Source of the DNA: Puniceicoccaceae bacterium
GTDB lineage: Bacteria > Verrucomicrobiota > Verrucomicrobiia > Opitutales > Coraliomargaritaceae
Length of the DNA: 45,911 nt
Direction of reading: 5' to 3'
NCBI GenBank assembly: GCA_018402305.1
Contig: JAGYJE010000018.1
Coordinates: forward strand, 1-45,911
Shown: piece by piece, positions 34,004 to 42,389 of the stretch
How the letters are laid out: each line of letters begins with the position of its first letter
How positions within the stretch are numbered: the first letter of the stretch is position 1
Position numbers and translations under genes: made by a program
Notes under the pieces: model-generated
Databases searched by the model: none
The model's input: the letters and a program-made list of their open reading frames with translations, nothing else
Told to the model about the DNA's origin: nothing

Positions 34004-34233
34004 TTCTTTAATACAACATCGATTCTTTCGAGCACGCGCTCATAGGGAATGCCTTCAGTTGTTTCTTCCTCAACAGCCTGAGCACGCTTTAAAATCTCTG
34101 AGTGCCAGAGCTCCGAAGCTTCCTTGTCTTCGACAGGATCATCCAGTTCGAGGAGGAATCTCGCAAGAGCAAGCCTCTTACTACGAGGCAGTTGCACTGA
34201 GTGTTTGCTGATTTCTTCAAAAGTCCCGATCAT
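34000..34233 (-). CDS. Addiction-module antitoxin component
   Basis: A 77-residue partner of the downstream ParE-type toxin. It resembles the short addiction-module component family: a central LPRSKRLALARFLLELDDPVEDKEASELWHSEILKRAQAVEEET and a C-terminal VLERIDVVL. No classical ribbon-helix-helix start is obvious. The gene is first in the pair and coupled by ATGA. The upstream 34233-34293 stretch is AT-rich and probably holds the promoter. Confidence 0.8.
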   Translation of the reverse strand: MIGTFEEISKHSVQLPRSKRLALARFLLELDDPVEDKEASELWHSEILKRAQAVEEETTEGIPYERVLERIDVVLKK

Positions 34234-34292
34234 TTAAGTTACAATGTCTCAAATGCTAAATTTGTCCACTTCATTTTTTTGGCCATCGTAGA

Positions 34293-34329
34293 GCATAGTC
34301 GACGGCGCGTTAGCGACGTTGACTAATGC
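34293..34329. repeat. Cassette-boundary stem-loop, copy 3
   Basis: Arms GCATAGTCG (34293-34301) and TGACTAATGC (34320-34329) pair as 6 bp (one G-T), an unpaired A, then 3 bp; TAG/CTA extends the stem outward. The loop ACGGCGCGTTAGCGACGT has an inner CGC/GCG stem. GGCCATCGTAGAG precedes it; TACTGG follows. It abuts the stop codon of the membrane-protein cassette. Confidence 0.7.
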
Positions 34330-34677
34330 CTACTGGTCCAGCCTTTCCGTTTTGAGGTTCAGTGTCAAGAAGGCCAAAAAAGCTAACACATTCATGGTCA
34401 ACATTACAGGCCACCGATAATGATCGACGCCAGATGTAAATGCTTCGCCGAAAAATGCCCAAAAGTGGACAAAATAGGTCGCACCAAAGAGACCTGCGCA
34501 AATCAAAGTGGTAAGGCCAATTCGCATTCCTTTATTCCACTTTTCTCTTTTCCAGACGTAGACCAGCACTACGAGAAACAAGACTGCAATCATTAGCCAA
34601 CCGAGAAGGTTTCCTCCAATTGCTTTCAAAAGTGGAAGTAACTCAGCAAATGAATCTGACTGTTGAATTTCTTCCAT
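34330..34677 (-). CDS. Small three-helix membrane protein (cassette gene of unknown function)
   Basis: A 115-residue protein with three predicted membrane segments: LLGWLMIAVLFLVVLVYVW (about 24-42), IGLTTLICAGLFGATYFVHFWAFF (about 53-76) and WPVMLTMNVLAFLAFLTLNL (about 89-108). No known domain is recognised. It is the only gene of its unit, enclosed directly by two boundary hairpins (34293-34329 and 34697-34745); its stop codon touches one and its start is 20 bp from the other. That makes it look like a single-gene cassette in a toxin-antitoxin array. Function could be membrane-related defence or an orphan. Confidence 0.65.
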   Translation of the reverse strand: MEEIQQSDSFAELLPLLKAIGGNLLGWLMIAVLFLVVLVYVWKREKWNKGMRIGLTTLICAGLFGATYFVHFWAFFGEAFTSGVDHYRWPVMLTMNVLAFLAFLTLNLKTERLDQ

Positions 34678-34696
34678 TTAATTCGCTGAACGTAGA

Positions 34697-34745
34697 GGAG
34701 TCTCACGGAGTGAGCGAGGGACGAGCGAACGGAGTTGAGACCTCC
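34697..34745. repeat. Cassette-boundary stem-loop, copy 4
   Basis: Arms GGAGTCTCA (34697-34705) and TGAGACCTCC (34736-34745) pair as 6 bp, an unpaired C, then 3 bp; GTAG/CTAC adds an outer stem after a small internal loop. The 30-base loop (CGGAGTGAGCGAGG...CGAACGGAGT) is shared with copies at 43984 and 45278. Confidence 0.75.
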
Positions 34746-34824
34746 GACTACTGGACATAGCTTCAGGTTGCCCAACGGCATCGAATCCGACAAGCAATTC
34801 TTCTTCCCTTCGAAATGTTTTTTT

Positions 34825-34911
34825 TCCGGCAGAGCCGGAGACCGCTAATGTTCGCTAATTTTACGCTTATGGGGCTTCTTCTTTTTTTCATTTTATAAGC
34901 GTAAATTAGCG
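34825..34911. repeat. Compound repeat, right copy: CCGGCAGAGCCGG hairpin plus inverted repeat
   Basis: 34825-34863 is the second copy of the 39-bp element at 32732-32770. It merges into a long inverted repeat, CGCTAATTTTACGCTTAT (34853-34870) against ATAAGCGTAAATTAGCG (34895-34911). The loop between is T-rich. Together with the left copy it brackets the cassette block. Confidence 0.7.
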
Positions 34912-35381
34912 TCAATAAGCGGTGTCAAAATTCTCTTCTATATCAGTGTTAAGTGCACAACTCAGTTTGAGATAACTCGGGTTGTTGATTTTTCGAAAAT
35001 CGGAAAAGTTGGTGCATGTATTATCGGGGGATGTCGGGTTATGCCCTTAGCCGAGCGGGTTCAAAGGCACCGACCTAAGACACTTTTAGCAAAAATAGCT
35101 AATTGTGCAAGCAGGATTCTTCCGTCAATTACACAACTCAGAGGTTTTTCGTGATCGCAAAGGCACAGGCAAAAGGTGGAGCGGCTTTGCTAGATTCAGT
35201 GCAGCAGTTTGTGGCCGAGTTGATCGAGACGCGTCGACCGGGAGATTGGTAACGTAAAAGACTCCGTGCGTGGAGACGACCATGATCTACCTCCATGTAA
35301 TAGAGGATTAATGGCAGCGGACGAATCACGGACACCTACCCCCTGACTCCTGTCCCCAGCCCCCTGACTCCTGACTCCGGC
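34912..35381. other. Non-coding stretch with a short gene remnant
   Basis: No intact gene. The 10-mer CACAACTCAG occurs at about 34963 and again near 35132. On the plus strand around 35117-35252 a frame reads ...RFFVIAKAQAKGGAALLDS then VQQFVAELIETRRPGDW followed by a stop; it looks protein-like but has no proper start and may be the tail of a destroyed gene. A CCCTGACTCCTG motif is duplicated just after the helicase stop (35341-35373). Confidence 0.4.
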
Positions 35382-36503
35382 TCACCCGACGGCTGCCGGG
35401 CGGAAGTTAAGGGCAAGGGACTGCTCCAGTTTACTGAGGCGCTCGCGCTCGTCGGGTTCGATGAGGACAAGGGAGACCCCTTTTTTACCGGCGCGGGCGG
35501 TGCGGCCGCTGCGGTGGGTGTAATACTGGAGGGCGTCGGGTAGCTGGTGATGGATGACGAAGGACAGCCCCTCGACATCGATGCCGCGGGCGGCGACGTC
35601 GGTGGCGATGAGGAATTGCACGCGCGCTTTGCGAAAGGCCCGCATCACTTTGTCGCGGTCGCGTTGACTGAGGTCGCCCTGGAGGACGGCCACGGGCAGC
35701 CCGGCATTCTCCAGCTCCTGGCCCATGCGGATGCAGCCGGCCCGCGTCCGGCAGAAAATGAGGCCGCGTTGGCTCCCCTGCCCCCGCAGGTAGTCGATGA
35801 TGAAGGCGTCCTTATCCTCGCGGGCCAGCAGGGCGTAGCGGTGCTCAATGTTGGGGTTGACCACCTGCTTCTCGTCGCCCTGCAGCCGGTGGGCCTTGGG
35901 CGACATGTGGGCTTCGATGAGCGCCTCCAGGCGGGGCTGGAAGGTGGCGGAAAAGAGCCAGGTGGCGTGGCGCTTCTTGGTCTCTTCGCAGATACGGGTG
36001 AGCTCCGCTTGAAAGCCCATGCTCAGCATCTCATCGGCCTCGTCGAGAACGAGTGTCTGCACGGCATCGAGAATGAGCCCGGCCTTGAAGAGGTCCATAA
36101 GCCGCCCGGGGGTGGCCACAAGGAGGTGCGTGGGCCGGTCGAGGCGCTTGATCTGCAGCTCGATTTTATCCCCACCGGCGGCAACTTCGATAAAAAGCTT
36201 GGGATCGCAGTATTTCGTGAAGCGGAAGAGTTCTTTGCCGATCTGCTTGGCCAGCTCGCGGGTGGGGGCGATGATGAGCCCCTGGATTTTCGGGTTTCGG
36301 GGATCCAGCTGCATAAGCAGCGGCAGGCCAAAGGCAGCGGTCTTGCCCGTGCCGGTTTGCGCCTGCGCAATGAGATCGCCGCCCGGTGCGAGCAGCTTCG
36401 GTATGGCCGCCCGCTGCACCGGTGTGGGGATTTCGATACCGAGCTCGCGGAGGCCTTCGATCAGATCGGCGCGCACACCGAGGGTTTGAAAATTTTCTGC
36501 CAT
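35382..36503 (-). CDS. DEAD-box ATP-dependent RNA helicase
   Basis: A 373-residue RNA helicase that remodels RNA or RNP. I use the ATG at 36503 (MAENFQTLGV); a TTG upstream adds 15 residues without similarity. Motifs in order: Q-motif FQTLGV...IPTPVQ (5-30), Walker A AQTGTGKT (48-55), PTRELA (81-86), TPGR, DEAD (155-158), SAT (186-188), then LIFCRTRAG, TDVAARGIDVEGL and HRSGRTARAGKKG. It is a minimal-length core without a long basic tail, so it cannot be named RhlE, CshA or DeaD with confidence. No operon partner. Confidence 0.93.
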   Translation of the reverse strand: MAENFQTLGVRADLIEGLRELGIEIPTPVQRAAIPKLLAPGGDLIAQAQTGTGKTAAFGLPLLMQLDPRNPKIQGLIIAPTRELAKQIGKELFRFTKYCDPKLFIEVAAGGDKIELQIKRLDRPTHLLVATPGRLMDLFKAGLILDAVQTLVLDEADEMLSMGFQAELTRICEETKKRHATWLFSATFQPRLEALIEAHMSPKAHRLQGDEKQVVNPNIEHRYALLAREDKDAFIIDYLRGQGSQRGLIFCRTRAGCIRMGQELENAGLPVAVLQGDLSQRDRDKVMRAFRKARVQFLIATDVAARGIDVEGLSFVIHHQLPDALQYYTHRSGRTARAGKKGVSLVLIEPDERERLSKLEQSLALNFRPAAVG

Positions 36504-36714
36504 AAGTGGCACAACTAGATCACCCGGCTTCCCCCTTGACCACTGCAAAGTGGGTCCAGCCAGCCGTGGTTGCTCTGCATCCGTTCTGTGGAGCGAGTGA
36601 TTTGACGCGTCTTATCCATCTTGATCGAGGCATTTATTGGATGGCGCGGTTTCTCTGGCATGTTTCGAATTTTCAAAAGCTCGTAGCCGAACGCCTTCGC
36701 GTTTGGACCCGGAC

Positions 36715-37446
36715 CTAGTCGCGCATCCGGAGGGAGAGGCGGAACTCGTGGCTGTCTCCGGTGGGAGTGGCACCGGCGGAGGTGGCCTCGCGGAAGGCGG
36801 CGAGGACGGATTGATCGAAGGCCGCATTGCCCGAGCCGGGGTTGAGGCGGACATTGGAGATGCGCCCGGATGCCGAGACGGTAAAGACGACCTCGGCCAC
36901 GAGGCGGACACCGGCGAGCTGCGGGGGTTTTTGCCAGGCGGCATCGATGCGCGAGCGCAGGCGGGAGCTGTAATCTGCCAGGGCAGAAATCTGCTGCTGG
37001 GAGAGTGGCGGGCTCGAGTTGGCGGATGGGCTGGCCCGCGGCACGACGAGGCGGGGGGCCTCGATCTGCGGCGCACGGACCGGTGGGCGGGGCCGTGAGG
37101 TCTGCGGCCGGGGGTCCGGCTTCGGGTTGTTCTTAAAAAACTCAGCCGCAGTGGTTAGCTCCGGCTTGGGTGGGTTCGGCACCGGATCGGGAGCCGGGCG
37201 CGGTTTTGGGATCTCGACCTGTGGGACGGGCCTGAGGTCCACTTCCGGCACCTCCGTCGGCGTTTCAGGCGCCGTGGGGCTGTCCTGCGCCTGAGCCTGC
37301 TCGCTGGGCGGATCGACCATTTCAAAGACGTGCGGTTGCTCCTTCGGCTTGAAGGCCTCCAGGATCGTGCCAATAAACAAACCAAGCAGGACCACCACGT
37401 GAAGGATCACAGCGGTCCAGAAAGCTTGGTTTCTTCGGAGATTCAT
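36715..37446 (-). CDS. tonB: TonB-like energy transducer
   Basis: A 243-residue periplasm-spanning protein. One N-terminal membrane helix (about 10-30, FWTAVILHVVVLLGLFIGTIL), a Pro-rich spacer (about 45-145, many EVP/KPRP/PNPPKP units) and a C-terminal TonB/TolA-type domain (LRSRIDAAWQKPPQLAGVRLVAEVVFTVSASGRISNVRLNPGSG). It transmits proton-motive force from ExbB-ExbD to outer-membrane receptors such as the one at 27754. It follows exbD by 9 bp. TolA is an alternative because the C-terminal domain is TonB_2/TolA-like, but the gene trio fits either Ton or Tol. Confidence 0.85.
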   Translation of the reverse strand: MNLRRNQAFWTAVILHVVVLLGLFIGTILEAFKPKEQPHVFEMVDPPSEQAQAQDSPTAPETPTEVPEVDLRPVPQVEIPKPRPAPDPVPNPPKPELTTAAEFFKNNPKPDPRPQTSRPRPPVRAPQIEAPRLVVPRASPSANSSPPLSQQQISALADYSSRLRSRIDAAWQKPPQLAGVRLVAEVVFTVSASGRISNVRLNPGSGNAAFDQSVLAAFREATSAGATPTGDSHEFRLSLRMRD

Positions 37447-37455
37447 GAATTGTCT

Positions 37456-37869
37456 TTACTCGACCTTGGTATCGAGGCTGATTTTTGAGAGCTTGCGCTG
37501 CTTGATCATGTCGACGACGGTGATGACCTGTTGATAGGGAAGCTGGGCATCGGCTCGGATACTCAGCACCGGAGGGGCGGGGTCCATGGCCATGGTGTCG
37601 AGCAGGTCGGCCAGTTGTTGGGCTGAGACCCGACCGTCGCCCCAAAAATACTCGCCGGCGGCGTTGATTGAGATGGCCTGAAAGTCCTCGCGTGAGTCGG
37701 CTTGAGATTTGGCGGCCTCCACCGGGAGGTTGAGTTCGATGGTTTGCTCCAGGAGGGGCGTGGTGATCATGAAGATGATCAAGAGGGCAAAGGCCAGATC
37801 GATCAGCGGCGTCACGTTGATTTCCGTGAGGGCGGAAAGGCGGTCCTTGCGATGGAAGTTACGAGCCAC
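37456..37869 (-). CDS. exbD: ExbD/TolR family proton-channel subunit
   Basis: A 137-residue inner-membrane protein with one N-terminal helix and a periplasmic domain. The helix carries INVTPLIDLAFALLIIFMIT with D24, the essential proton-conducting aspartate of ExbD/TolR. The periplasmic part (LSIRADAQLPYQQVITVVDMIKQ) matches the family. It lies between exbB (54 bp upstream) and tonB (9 bp downstream) in one operon. Confidence 0.93.
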   Translation of the reverse strand: MARNFHRKDRLSALTEINVTPLIDLAFALLIIFMITTPLLEQTIELNLPVEAAKSQADSREDFQAISINAAGEYFWGDGRVSAQQLADLLDTMAMDPAPPVLSIRADAQLPYQQVITVVDMIKQRKLSKISLDTKVE

Positions 37870-37923
37870 GCTGAAAAAGAGGTGAGTGAGAATTAAAGTT
37901 AAAGTGGCGGCAAGGGAGCTTCC

Positions 37924-38646
37924 TTAATCAGCTGCGAACTGGGCTTCGAGTTCGATGCGGTCGGCGGCGGTGCTGGCGAAATTCTCCAACTCGACCACGG
38001 CGATTTTGGTGCTTTGCAGCAGGTAGTTGTAGCCAAAAACCGAGGGGATGGCCACGACCAGGCCGGCCACGGTCGTGAGCAGGGCTCCGGAAACCCCCGG
38101 GGCGAGACCTTGCAAGCTGGCTGATCCGGCACCCGCCATGCCGCCAAAGGCATCCATGACCCCCCAGACCGTGCCGAGCAGCCCGAGGAAGGGCGCCCCC
38201 GTGACGATGGAGCCGAGCACCACCATCTTCGATTCGTAGCGGATGATTTGCTCGGCCACGCTGCGCTGCAGGGCATTTTCGACGTGCCCCATGCGGAGGG
38301 TGGCGCGATGGGTATCGGTGGGATCGCCCCCGTAGCGGTGGAAGGCTTCGAGTGCCTCGCGCACGATAGCGTAGTAGGGGCCGCTTCCCTTCCCCGGCCG
38401 CTCGGGATCGAGCGCAATGAGATGCGACTCTTTACTGAGCAGGCGCTCGTAGCGCTGGTTTTGTGAGCGGAGCTTGGACAGGTCCATGTATTTCCCCAGC
38501 ATGACGGTCCAGGCCACAATGCTGAAAAGGGCCAGGATGAGAATGATGACTTTTCCGGCGAGGTTGGACTGCCCGAAGTAGGTGAAGACATTCGCACCGG
38601 AGGCGATGTGGAAGACGAAAAAATCGGATAAAAAGGACGGGGTCAT
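37924..38646 (-). CDS. exbB: ExbB/TolQ family proton-channel subunit
   Basis: A 239-residue inner-membrane protein. The ATG at 38646 gives MTPSFLSDFFVFHI; a longer frame upstream lacks family features. One N-terminal helix (LAGKVIILILALFSIVAWTVM) precedes a cytoplasmic region. The MotA/TolQ/ExbB core then follows: SIVTGAPFLGLLGTVWGVMDAF and SGALLTTVAGLVVAIPSVFGYNYL, the two channel-lining helices. It is first in an exbB-exbD-tonB operon that energises outer-membrane uptake. Confidence 0.93.
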   Translation of the reverse strand: MTPSFLSDFFVFHIASGANVFTYFGQSNLAGKVIILILALFSIVAWTVMLGKYMDLSKLRSQNQRYERLLSKESHLIALDPERPGKGSGPYYAIVREALEAFHRYGGDPTDTHRATLRMGHVENALQRSVAEQIIRYESKMVVLGSIVTGAPFLGLLGTVWGVMDAFGGMAGAGSASLQGLAPGVSGALLTTVAGLVVAIPSVFGYNYLLQSTKIAVVELENFASTAADRIELEAQFAAD

Positions 38647-38931
38647 GGATTCAGCGTTGCTACATTTCGAACGAGGACAGGAGTCAACCACATGCATTCA
38701 GGAAGCTTCCAGATAAAAAGAAAACTATTTGTTTGAAACACGAATCCGGCCGCAACCACCTCAGTTTCCCCTTTTTAAACCTTGACCCACCTGCCTTGCA
38801 ATCGCTTTTTCACGGCCCTTCGATCGAAGGCTTGCTGTTAGAGGGAATTCGTTTCCCCGATCCGCCGCCACGACAAGGCACGGTCACGATCCAAGATTGA
38901 GCACCGTGCTTCACGACCTGAGACAAGACAA

Positions 38932-40419
38932 ATGAAGCAAAACGCATATTTCAAAGAGTGGTTTATGAACCCGAGGCGAGACATCATCGCAGGTGCGGTC
39001 GTCGCGCTGGCCTTGATTCCGGAGGCCATCGCCTTCTCCATCATTGCGGGGGTCGATCCGAAGGTGGGGCTTTACGCCTCGTTTTGCATGGCGGTGCTGA
39101 TCGCATTCGTCGGCGGGCGGCCCGGCATGATATCCGCCGCCACCGGTGCCATGGCGCTGCTCATGGTCACCTTGGTCAAGGAGCACGGCTTGCAGTATCT
39201 ACTCGCGGCCACCCTGCTCACGGGGGTCCTGCAGATCGCCGCCGGTGCCTTTAAACTGGGCAACCTGATGTGCTTTGTCTCCCGATCCGTCGTGACGGGC
39301 TTCGTTAACGCCCTGGCCATCCTTATCTTTCTGGCCCAGCTGCCGGAATTCAAGAACCAGGGGCTGCTCATGTATGGCATGGTCGCGGCGGGCCTGGGCA
39401 TCATTTACGGCCTGCCCCGGCTGACCAAGAGCGTGCCCTCCCCGCTTGTCTGTATTGTGGTGCTGACCGCCGTCTCCATGGTCATGGGGCTGGGCGATTC
39501 GCTACGCACGGTCGGCGACATGGGCGACCTGCCCTCCACCCTGCCGATCTTCCTGCTGCCCAATGTGCCGCTTAACCTGGAAACCTTGATGGTCATTCTG
39601 CCCTATGCCGTTCCGCTGGCCGTGGTCGGCTTGCTCGAATCGCTCATGACGGCGACGATTGTCGACGATCTCACGGACACGCCCAGCGACAAAAACCGCG
39701 AATGCACCGGACAGGGCATTGCCAATATCGGCTGCGGGCTCGTCGGCGGAATGGCCGGTTGTGCCATGATCGGCCAGTCGATCATCAATGTGAAATCCGG
39801 GGGCCGGGGTCGACTCTCCACCTTCTCGGCCGGGGCGATTTTGCTCATCCTCGTCGTGGTCATGGGCGACCTGGTCAGCCAGATCCCCATGGCCGCCCTC
39901 GTTGCAGTCATGTTCATGGTGTCAATCGGCACCTTCAGCTGGTCCTCAATCAAAGAAATCCCGACCAACCCGAAAACCGCCACCACCGTCATGGTCGTCA
40001 CAGTCGTCACCACGGTTTGGACGCATAATTTGGCCGCCGGCGTGGGGGCGGGGGTCCTCTTGGGGGCGCTCTTTTTCGCTTATAAAATCTCCGGACTGGT
40101 CCGCGTTGAGTCGGAGCGGGCAGACGGTTCCAGTGAGCGTATCTACCGCGTCTACGGACAGGTTTTCTTTGTTTCGGCCAGCCGATTCGGTGAGGCCTTT
40201 GATTTCAAGGAAGCGCTTGATAGGATCACCATCGATGTGAGCAAAGCCCACCTTTGGGATCTTTCGGCAGTCGACGCGCTCGACCGAACCGTGCTGAAGT
40301 TCCGCCGAGAGGGCACGGAAGTCGAGCTCATCGGCCTGAATCAGGCCAGCGAGACACTCGTGCTGCGGGTAGCGAAGTTTGACAAGCCCGGCGCGGCGGC
40401 TGATATGGGCGGGCATTAA
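38932..40419 (+). CDS. SulP-family anion transporter with STAS domain
   Basis: A 495-residue inner-membrane anion carrier. [37 protein letters not shown] is the SulP signature near the N-terminus, followed by about ten more helices including [32 protein letters not shown]. The cytoplasmic C-terminus (from about residue 395) is a short STAS-like domain ([13 protein letters not shown]...[19 protein letters not shown]). Members carry sulfate, bicarbonate or other anions; the pairing with a universal stress protein gene 61 bp downstream is typical for a marine SulP subgroup. Sulfate export or import would fit a cell that degrades sulfated glycans, but bicarbonate is equally possible. Confidence 0.92.
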   Translation: MKQNAYFKEWFMNPRRDIIAGAVVALALIPEAIAFSIIAGVDPKVGLYASFCMAVLIAFVGGRPGMISAATGAMALLMVTLVKEHGLQYLLAATLLTGVLQIAAGAFKLGNLMCFVSRSVVTGFVNALAILIFLAQLPEFKNQGLLMYGMVAAGLGIIYGLPRLTKSVPSPLVCIVVLTAVSMVMGLGDSLRTVGDMGDLPSTLPIFLLPNVPLNLETLMVILPYAVPLAVVGLLESLMTATIVDDLTDTPSDKNRECTGQGIANIGCGLVGGMAGCAMIGQSIINVKSGGRGRLSTFSAGAILLILVVVMGDLVSQIPMAALVAVMFMVSIGTFSWSSIKEIPTNPKTATTVMVVTVVTTVWTHNLAAGVGAGVLLGALFFAYKISGLVRVESERADGSSERIYRVYGQVFFVSASRFGEAFDFKEALDRITIDVSKAHLWDLSAVDALDRTVLKFRREGTEVELIGLNQASETLVLRVAKFDKPGAAADMGGH

Positions 40420-40480
40420 CAGGCCTATTGGAAACACAACGAACCGCACCCCGATCCCCCAACCTCAAATACATAAAACG

Positions 40481-41371
40481 ATGACACTCCCGAACGATAC
40501 GGCCGCCCAGCGCGATACGCCCCGAATCCTCACCTGCACCGACGGCTCCACCTACGCGAACAGCGTTTACCACCACGCGGTCTGGGCCGCCCAACAAATG
40601 GACGCGTCTATCCATGTCCTGCATATGCTCGACCCGCTGCATGAGGACCCCCTGAACGCCGACTTTAGCGGTGCCATCGGCCTCGGGGCGAAAACCGCGC
40701 TGATGGAAGAACTGGTCGAGCTGGAGGCCACCCGCGCTCGCATCGCGCAAAAACGGGGGCAGGCCATTCTCGATGACGCCCGGAATCGCCTGATCGAAGC
40801 GGGGATCGCCGAGGTTACCACCGAACAGCGGCACGAGCGACTGAGTGACTCCATCGATCAATACGCCAGCAAGGTCGACCTCGTCGTCCTGGGCAAGCGG
40901 GGCAACCACGCCGACTTCGCGCGCGGTCACCTCGGCAGTAATTTAGAGCGGGTCATCCGCAGTTGCACGCACCCCGTACTCGTGGCCTCGAGTGCCACCT
41001 GGCCGATGGAGCGCTTTGTCCTCGCCTTCGACGGGGGGAAGAGCGCCCAAAAGGCCGTGCAATTTGCAATCGACTCGCCACTGCTCAAAGGCATGAGCGC
41101 CCAACTGGTCTACGCGGGCAAGCAGGCCTCCAGCCACCTCCGGGCACTGGAAGCGGCCTCGGCGGACCTTAGCGCTGCCGGCTATGCCGTCGAAATAGAC
41201 GTTTTGGACGGTGAACCGGAAACTGTGATCACCGAGGCGGTCGAGCGAAACAAAGCCGATCTCCTCGTCATGGGGGCCTACGGACACTCGCGCATTCGCG
41301 AGCTCATCGTGGGCAGCACCACGACAGAGATGATCCGCCGGACCAAGCGACCCGTGCTGCTCTTTCGCTAG
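40481..41371 (+). CDS. Tandem universal stress protein
   Basis: A 296-residue cytoplasmic protein with two UspA domains (about 1-165 and 170-296). I start at the ATG at 40481; the open frame begins inside the transporter gene upstream but without family similarity. The second domain ends with the ATP-binding signature GAYGHSRIRELIVGSTTTEMI; the first has the related GKRGNHADFARGHLGSNLERVI. It probably tunes or responds with the SulP transporter upstream. Its stop codon lies in a 23-bp sequence (41359-41381) that is duplicated at the end of ribE. Confidence 0.93.
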   Translation: MTLPNDTAAQRDTPRILTCTDGSTYANSVYHHAVWAAQQMDASIHVLHMLDPLHEDPLNADFSGAIGLGAKTALMEELVELEATRARIAQKRGQAILDDARNRLIEAGIAEVTTEQRHERLSDSIDQYASKVDLVVLGKRGNHADFARGHLGSNLERVIRSCTHPVLVASSATWPMERFVLAFDGGKSAQKAVQFAIDSPLLKGMSAQLVYAGKQASSHLRALEAASADLSAAGYAVEIDVLDGEPETVITEAVERNKADLLVMGAYGHSRIRELIVGSTTTEMIRRTKRPVLLFR

Positions 41372-41381
41372 GTCAGCCTCA
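41359..41381. repeat. 23-bp direct repeat, left copy, spanning the usp stop codon
   Basis: GCTCTTTCGCTAGGTCAGCC plus TCA is identical to 41737-41759. Here CGC-TAG is the end of the usp gene. The repeats are 378 bp apart and bracket the insertion-like segment. Confidence 0.95.
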
Positions 41382-41736
41382 ATTTTCCTTCCAGTGGCCC
41401 AATTCGGAAGTTAGGAAAGGAGGGTGCGTGCCGTAGTCCGGCGTAGCCCGTATGGCAAAGACGGGTCCCCACGCACCGGGGCATCATGCTGTGAAGCGGG
41501 TGGGGACACCCGCTCTCCGTAGAGCTCTACCAGAAAAAAACCGGCGGGCTAATGGACCTGTCGCCTCCTGACTTCCGAGTGACCCGAAAATCAGACTGTA
41601 AGTAATTGATTATCAAAAATTGAAACCAGTCATAGGGTGTCCCGCTGAAAATCGACTGGAGTCCGTGGCGAATGCTGAGATGTGGGTATCCATTTGATTC
41701 CATTTGATTCCTTGCTGGCTAATGAAACAAGGAAAG
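41382..41736. mobile_element. Possible small inserted element between usp and ribE
   Basis: 355 bp of hairpin-rich non-coding DNA enclosed by 23-bp direct repeats. Structures: GGTGCGTG/CACGCACC (41423-41430, 41470-41477) enclosing CCCGT/ACGGG (41447-41451, 41461-41465), and GCGGGTG-GGGA-CACCCGC at 41496-41513. It also carries CTGACTTCCGAGT (also upstream of rplU) and one copy of a 54-bp dispersed repeat. No open frame is convincing. Insertion is inferred from the duplicated stop-codon region, not proven. Confidence 0.5.
41646..41699. repeat. 54-bp dispersed repeat, copy A
   Basis: About 85% identical to 42390-42443, with the core GGAGTCCG..GCGAATGCT and ATGTGGGT.TCCATTT. Copies A and B flank ribE in the same orientation. 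Confidence 0.85.
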
Positions 41737-41759
41737 GCTCTTTCGCTAGGTCAGCCTCA
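41737..41759. repeat. 23-bp direct repeat, right copy, spanning the ribE stop codon
   Basis: Identical to 41359-41381. Here the CTA within it is the complement of the ribE stop codon TAG, so the same 23 bases close two convergent genes on opposite strands. Confidence 0.95.
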
Positions 41760-42333
41760 GCTTTTCCACATACTTGGCAATCAAGTCGTTTTCCAGATTC
41801 ACCCGATCCCCGACCTGTTTTGTATGCAGATTCGTGACCTCCATGGTGTGCGGGATCAACCAAATGGCGAAGCCCGCAGCGTCGACTTCCGCGACGGTCA
41901 GTGAAATCCCGTCGACGGTGATGCAGCCCTTGTGCACAATGTAACGCAGCTTATCGGCATCGCATTGTATGCGAAAAAAGAAATCCTTACCGCGCGGCTC
42001 GATGGCCTCAATCACCCCGGTGCCGTCCACGTGACCGGAGACAAAGTGCCCGCCCATCCGCGTCGAGGGCAAGAGCGCACGCTCCAGATTGACCTTCCCC
42101 CCCGGGCCGACGCCGCCGATGGAGGTGAGTCGTTTACTCTCCTCCAAAAGGTCGAACTCGAGGCGGTTTTCCGAAAAGGCCACCACCGTGAGGCAGCAAC
42201 CGTTCACCGCCACGCTGTCGCCCAGCTTGAGATCCTGAGTCACCCGCGCGGCCTCAAGCTCCAGACGCCAGGCATGCGCATGTTCTTCAAACGACAGCAC
42301 CCGCCCGGTTTCTTCCACGATTCCTGTAAACAT
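41746..42333 (-). CDS. ribE: Riboflavin synthase alpha chain
   Basis: A 195-residue enzyme that dismutates two 6,7-dimethyl-8-ribityllumazine molecules into riboflavin. It starts with [10 protein letters not shown], the invariant family start, and has two similar lumazine-binding halves: [14 protein letters not shown] (38-51) and [16 protein letters not shown], with the [17 protein letters not shown] linker. The length is normal. No other riboflavin genes are nearby and no FMN riboswitch is visible upstream. The end of the gene lies in the 23-bp duplicated sequence, and 54-bp repeats lie on both sides. Confidence 0.97.
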   Translation of the reverse strand: MFTGIVEETGRVLSFEEHAHAWRLELEAARVTQDLKLGDSVAVNGCCLTVVAFSENRLEFDLLEESKRLTSIGGVGPGGKVNLERALLPSTRMGGHFVSGHVDGTGVIEAIEPRGKDFFFRIQCDADKLRYIVHKGCITVDGISLTVAEVDAAGFAIWLIPHTMEVTNLHTKQVGDRVNLENDLIAKYVEKLRLT

Positions 42334-42389
42334 CTTCCGGAAACTAGGCCCTGCCAGGAAAAAAACAAATTTTTTTTACAGGGCACCCA

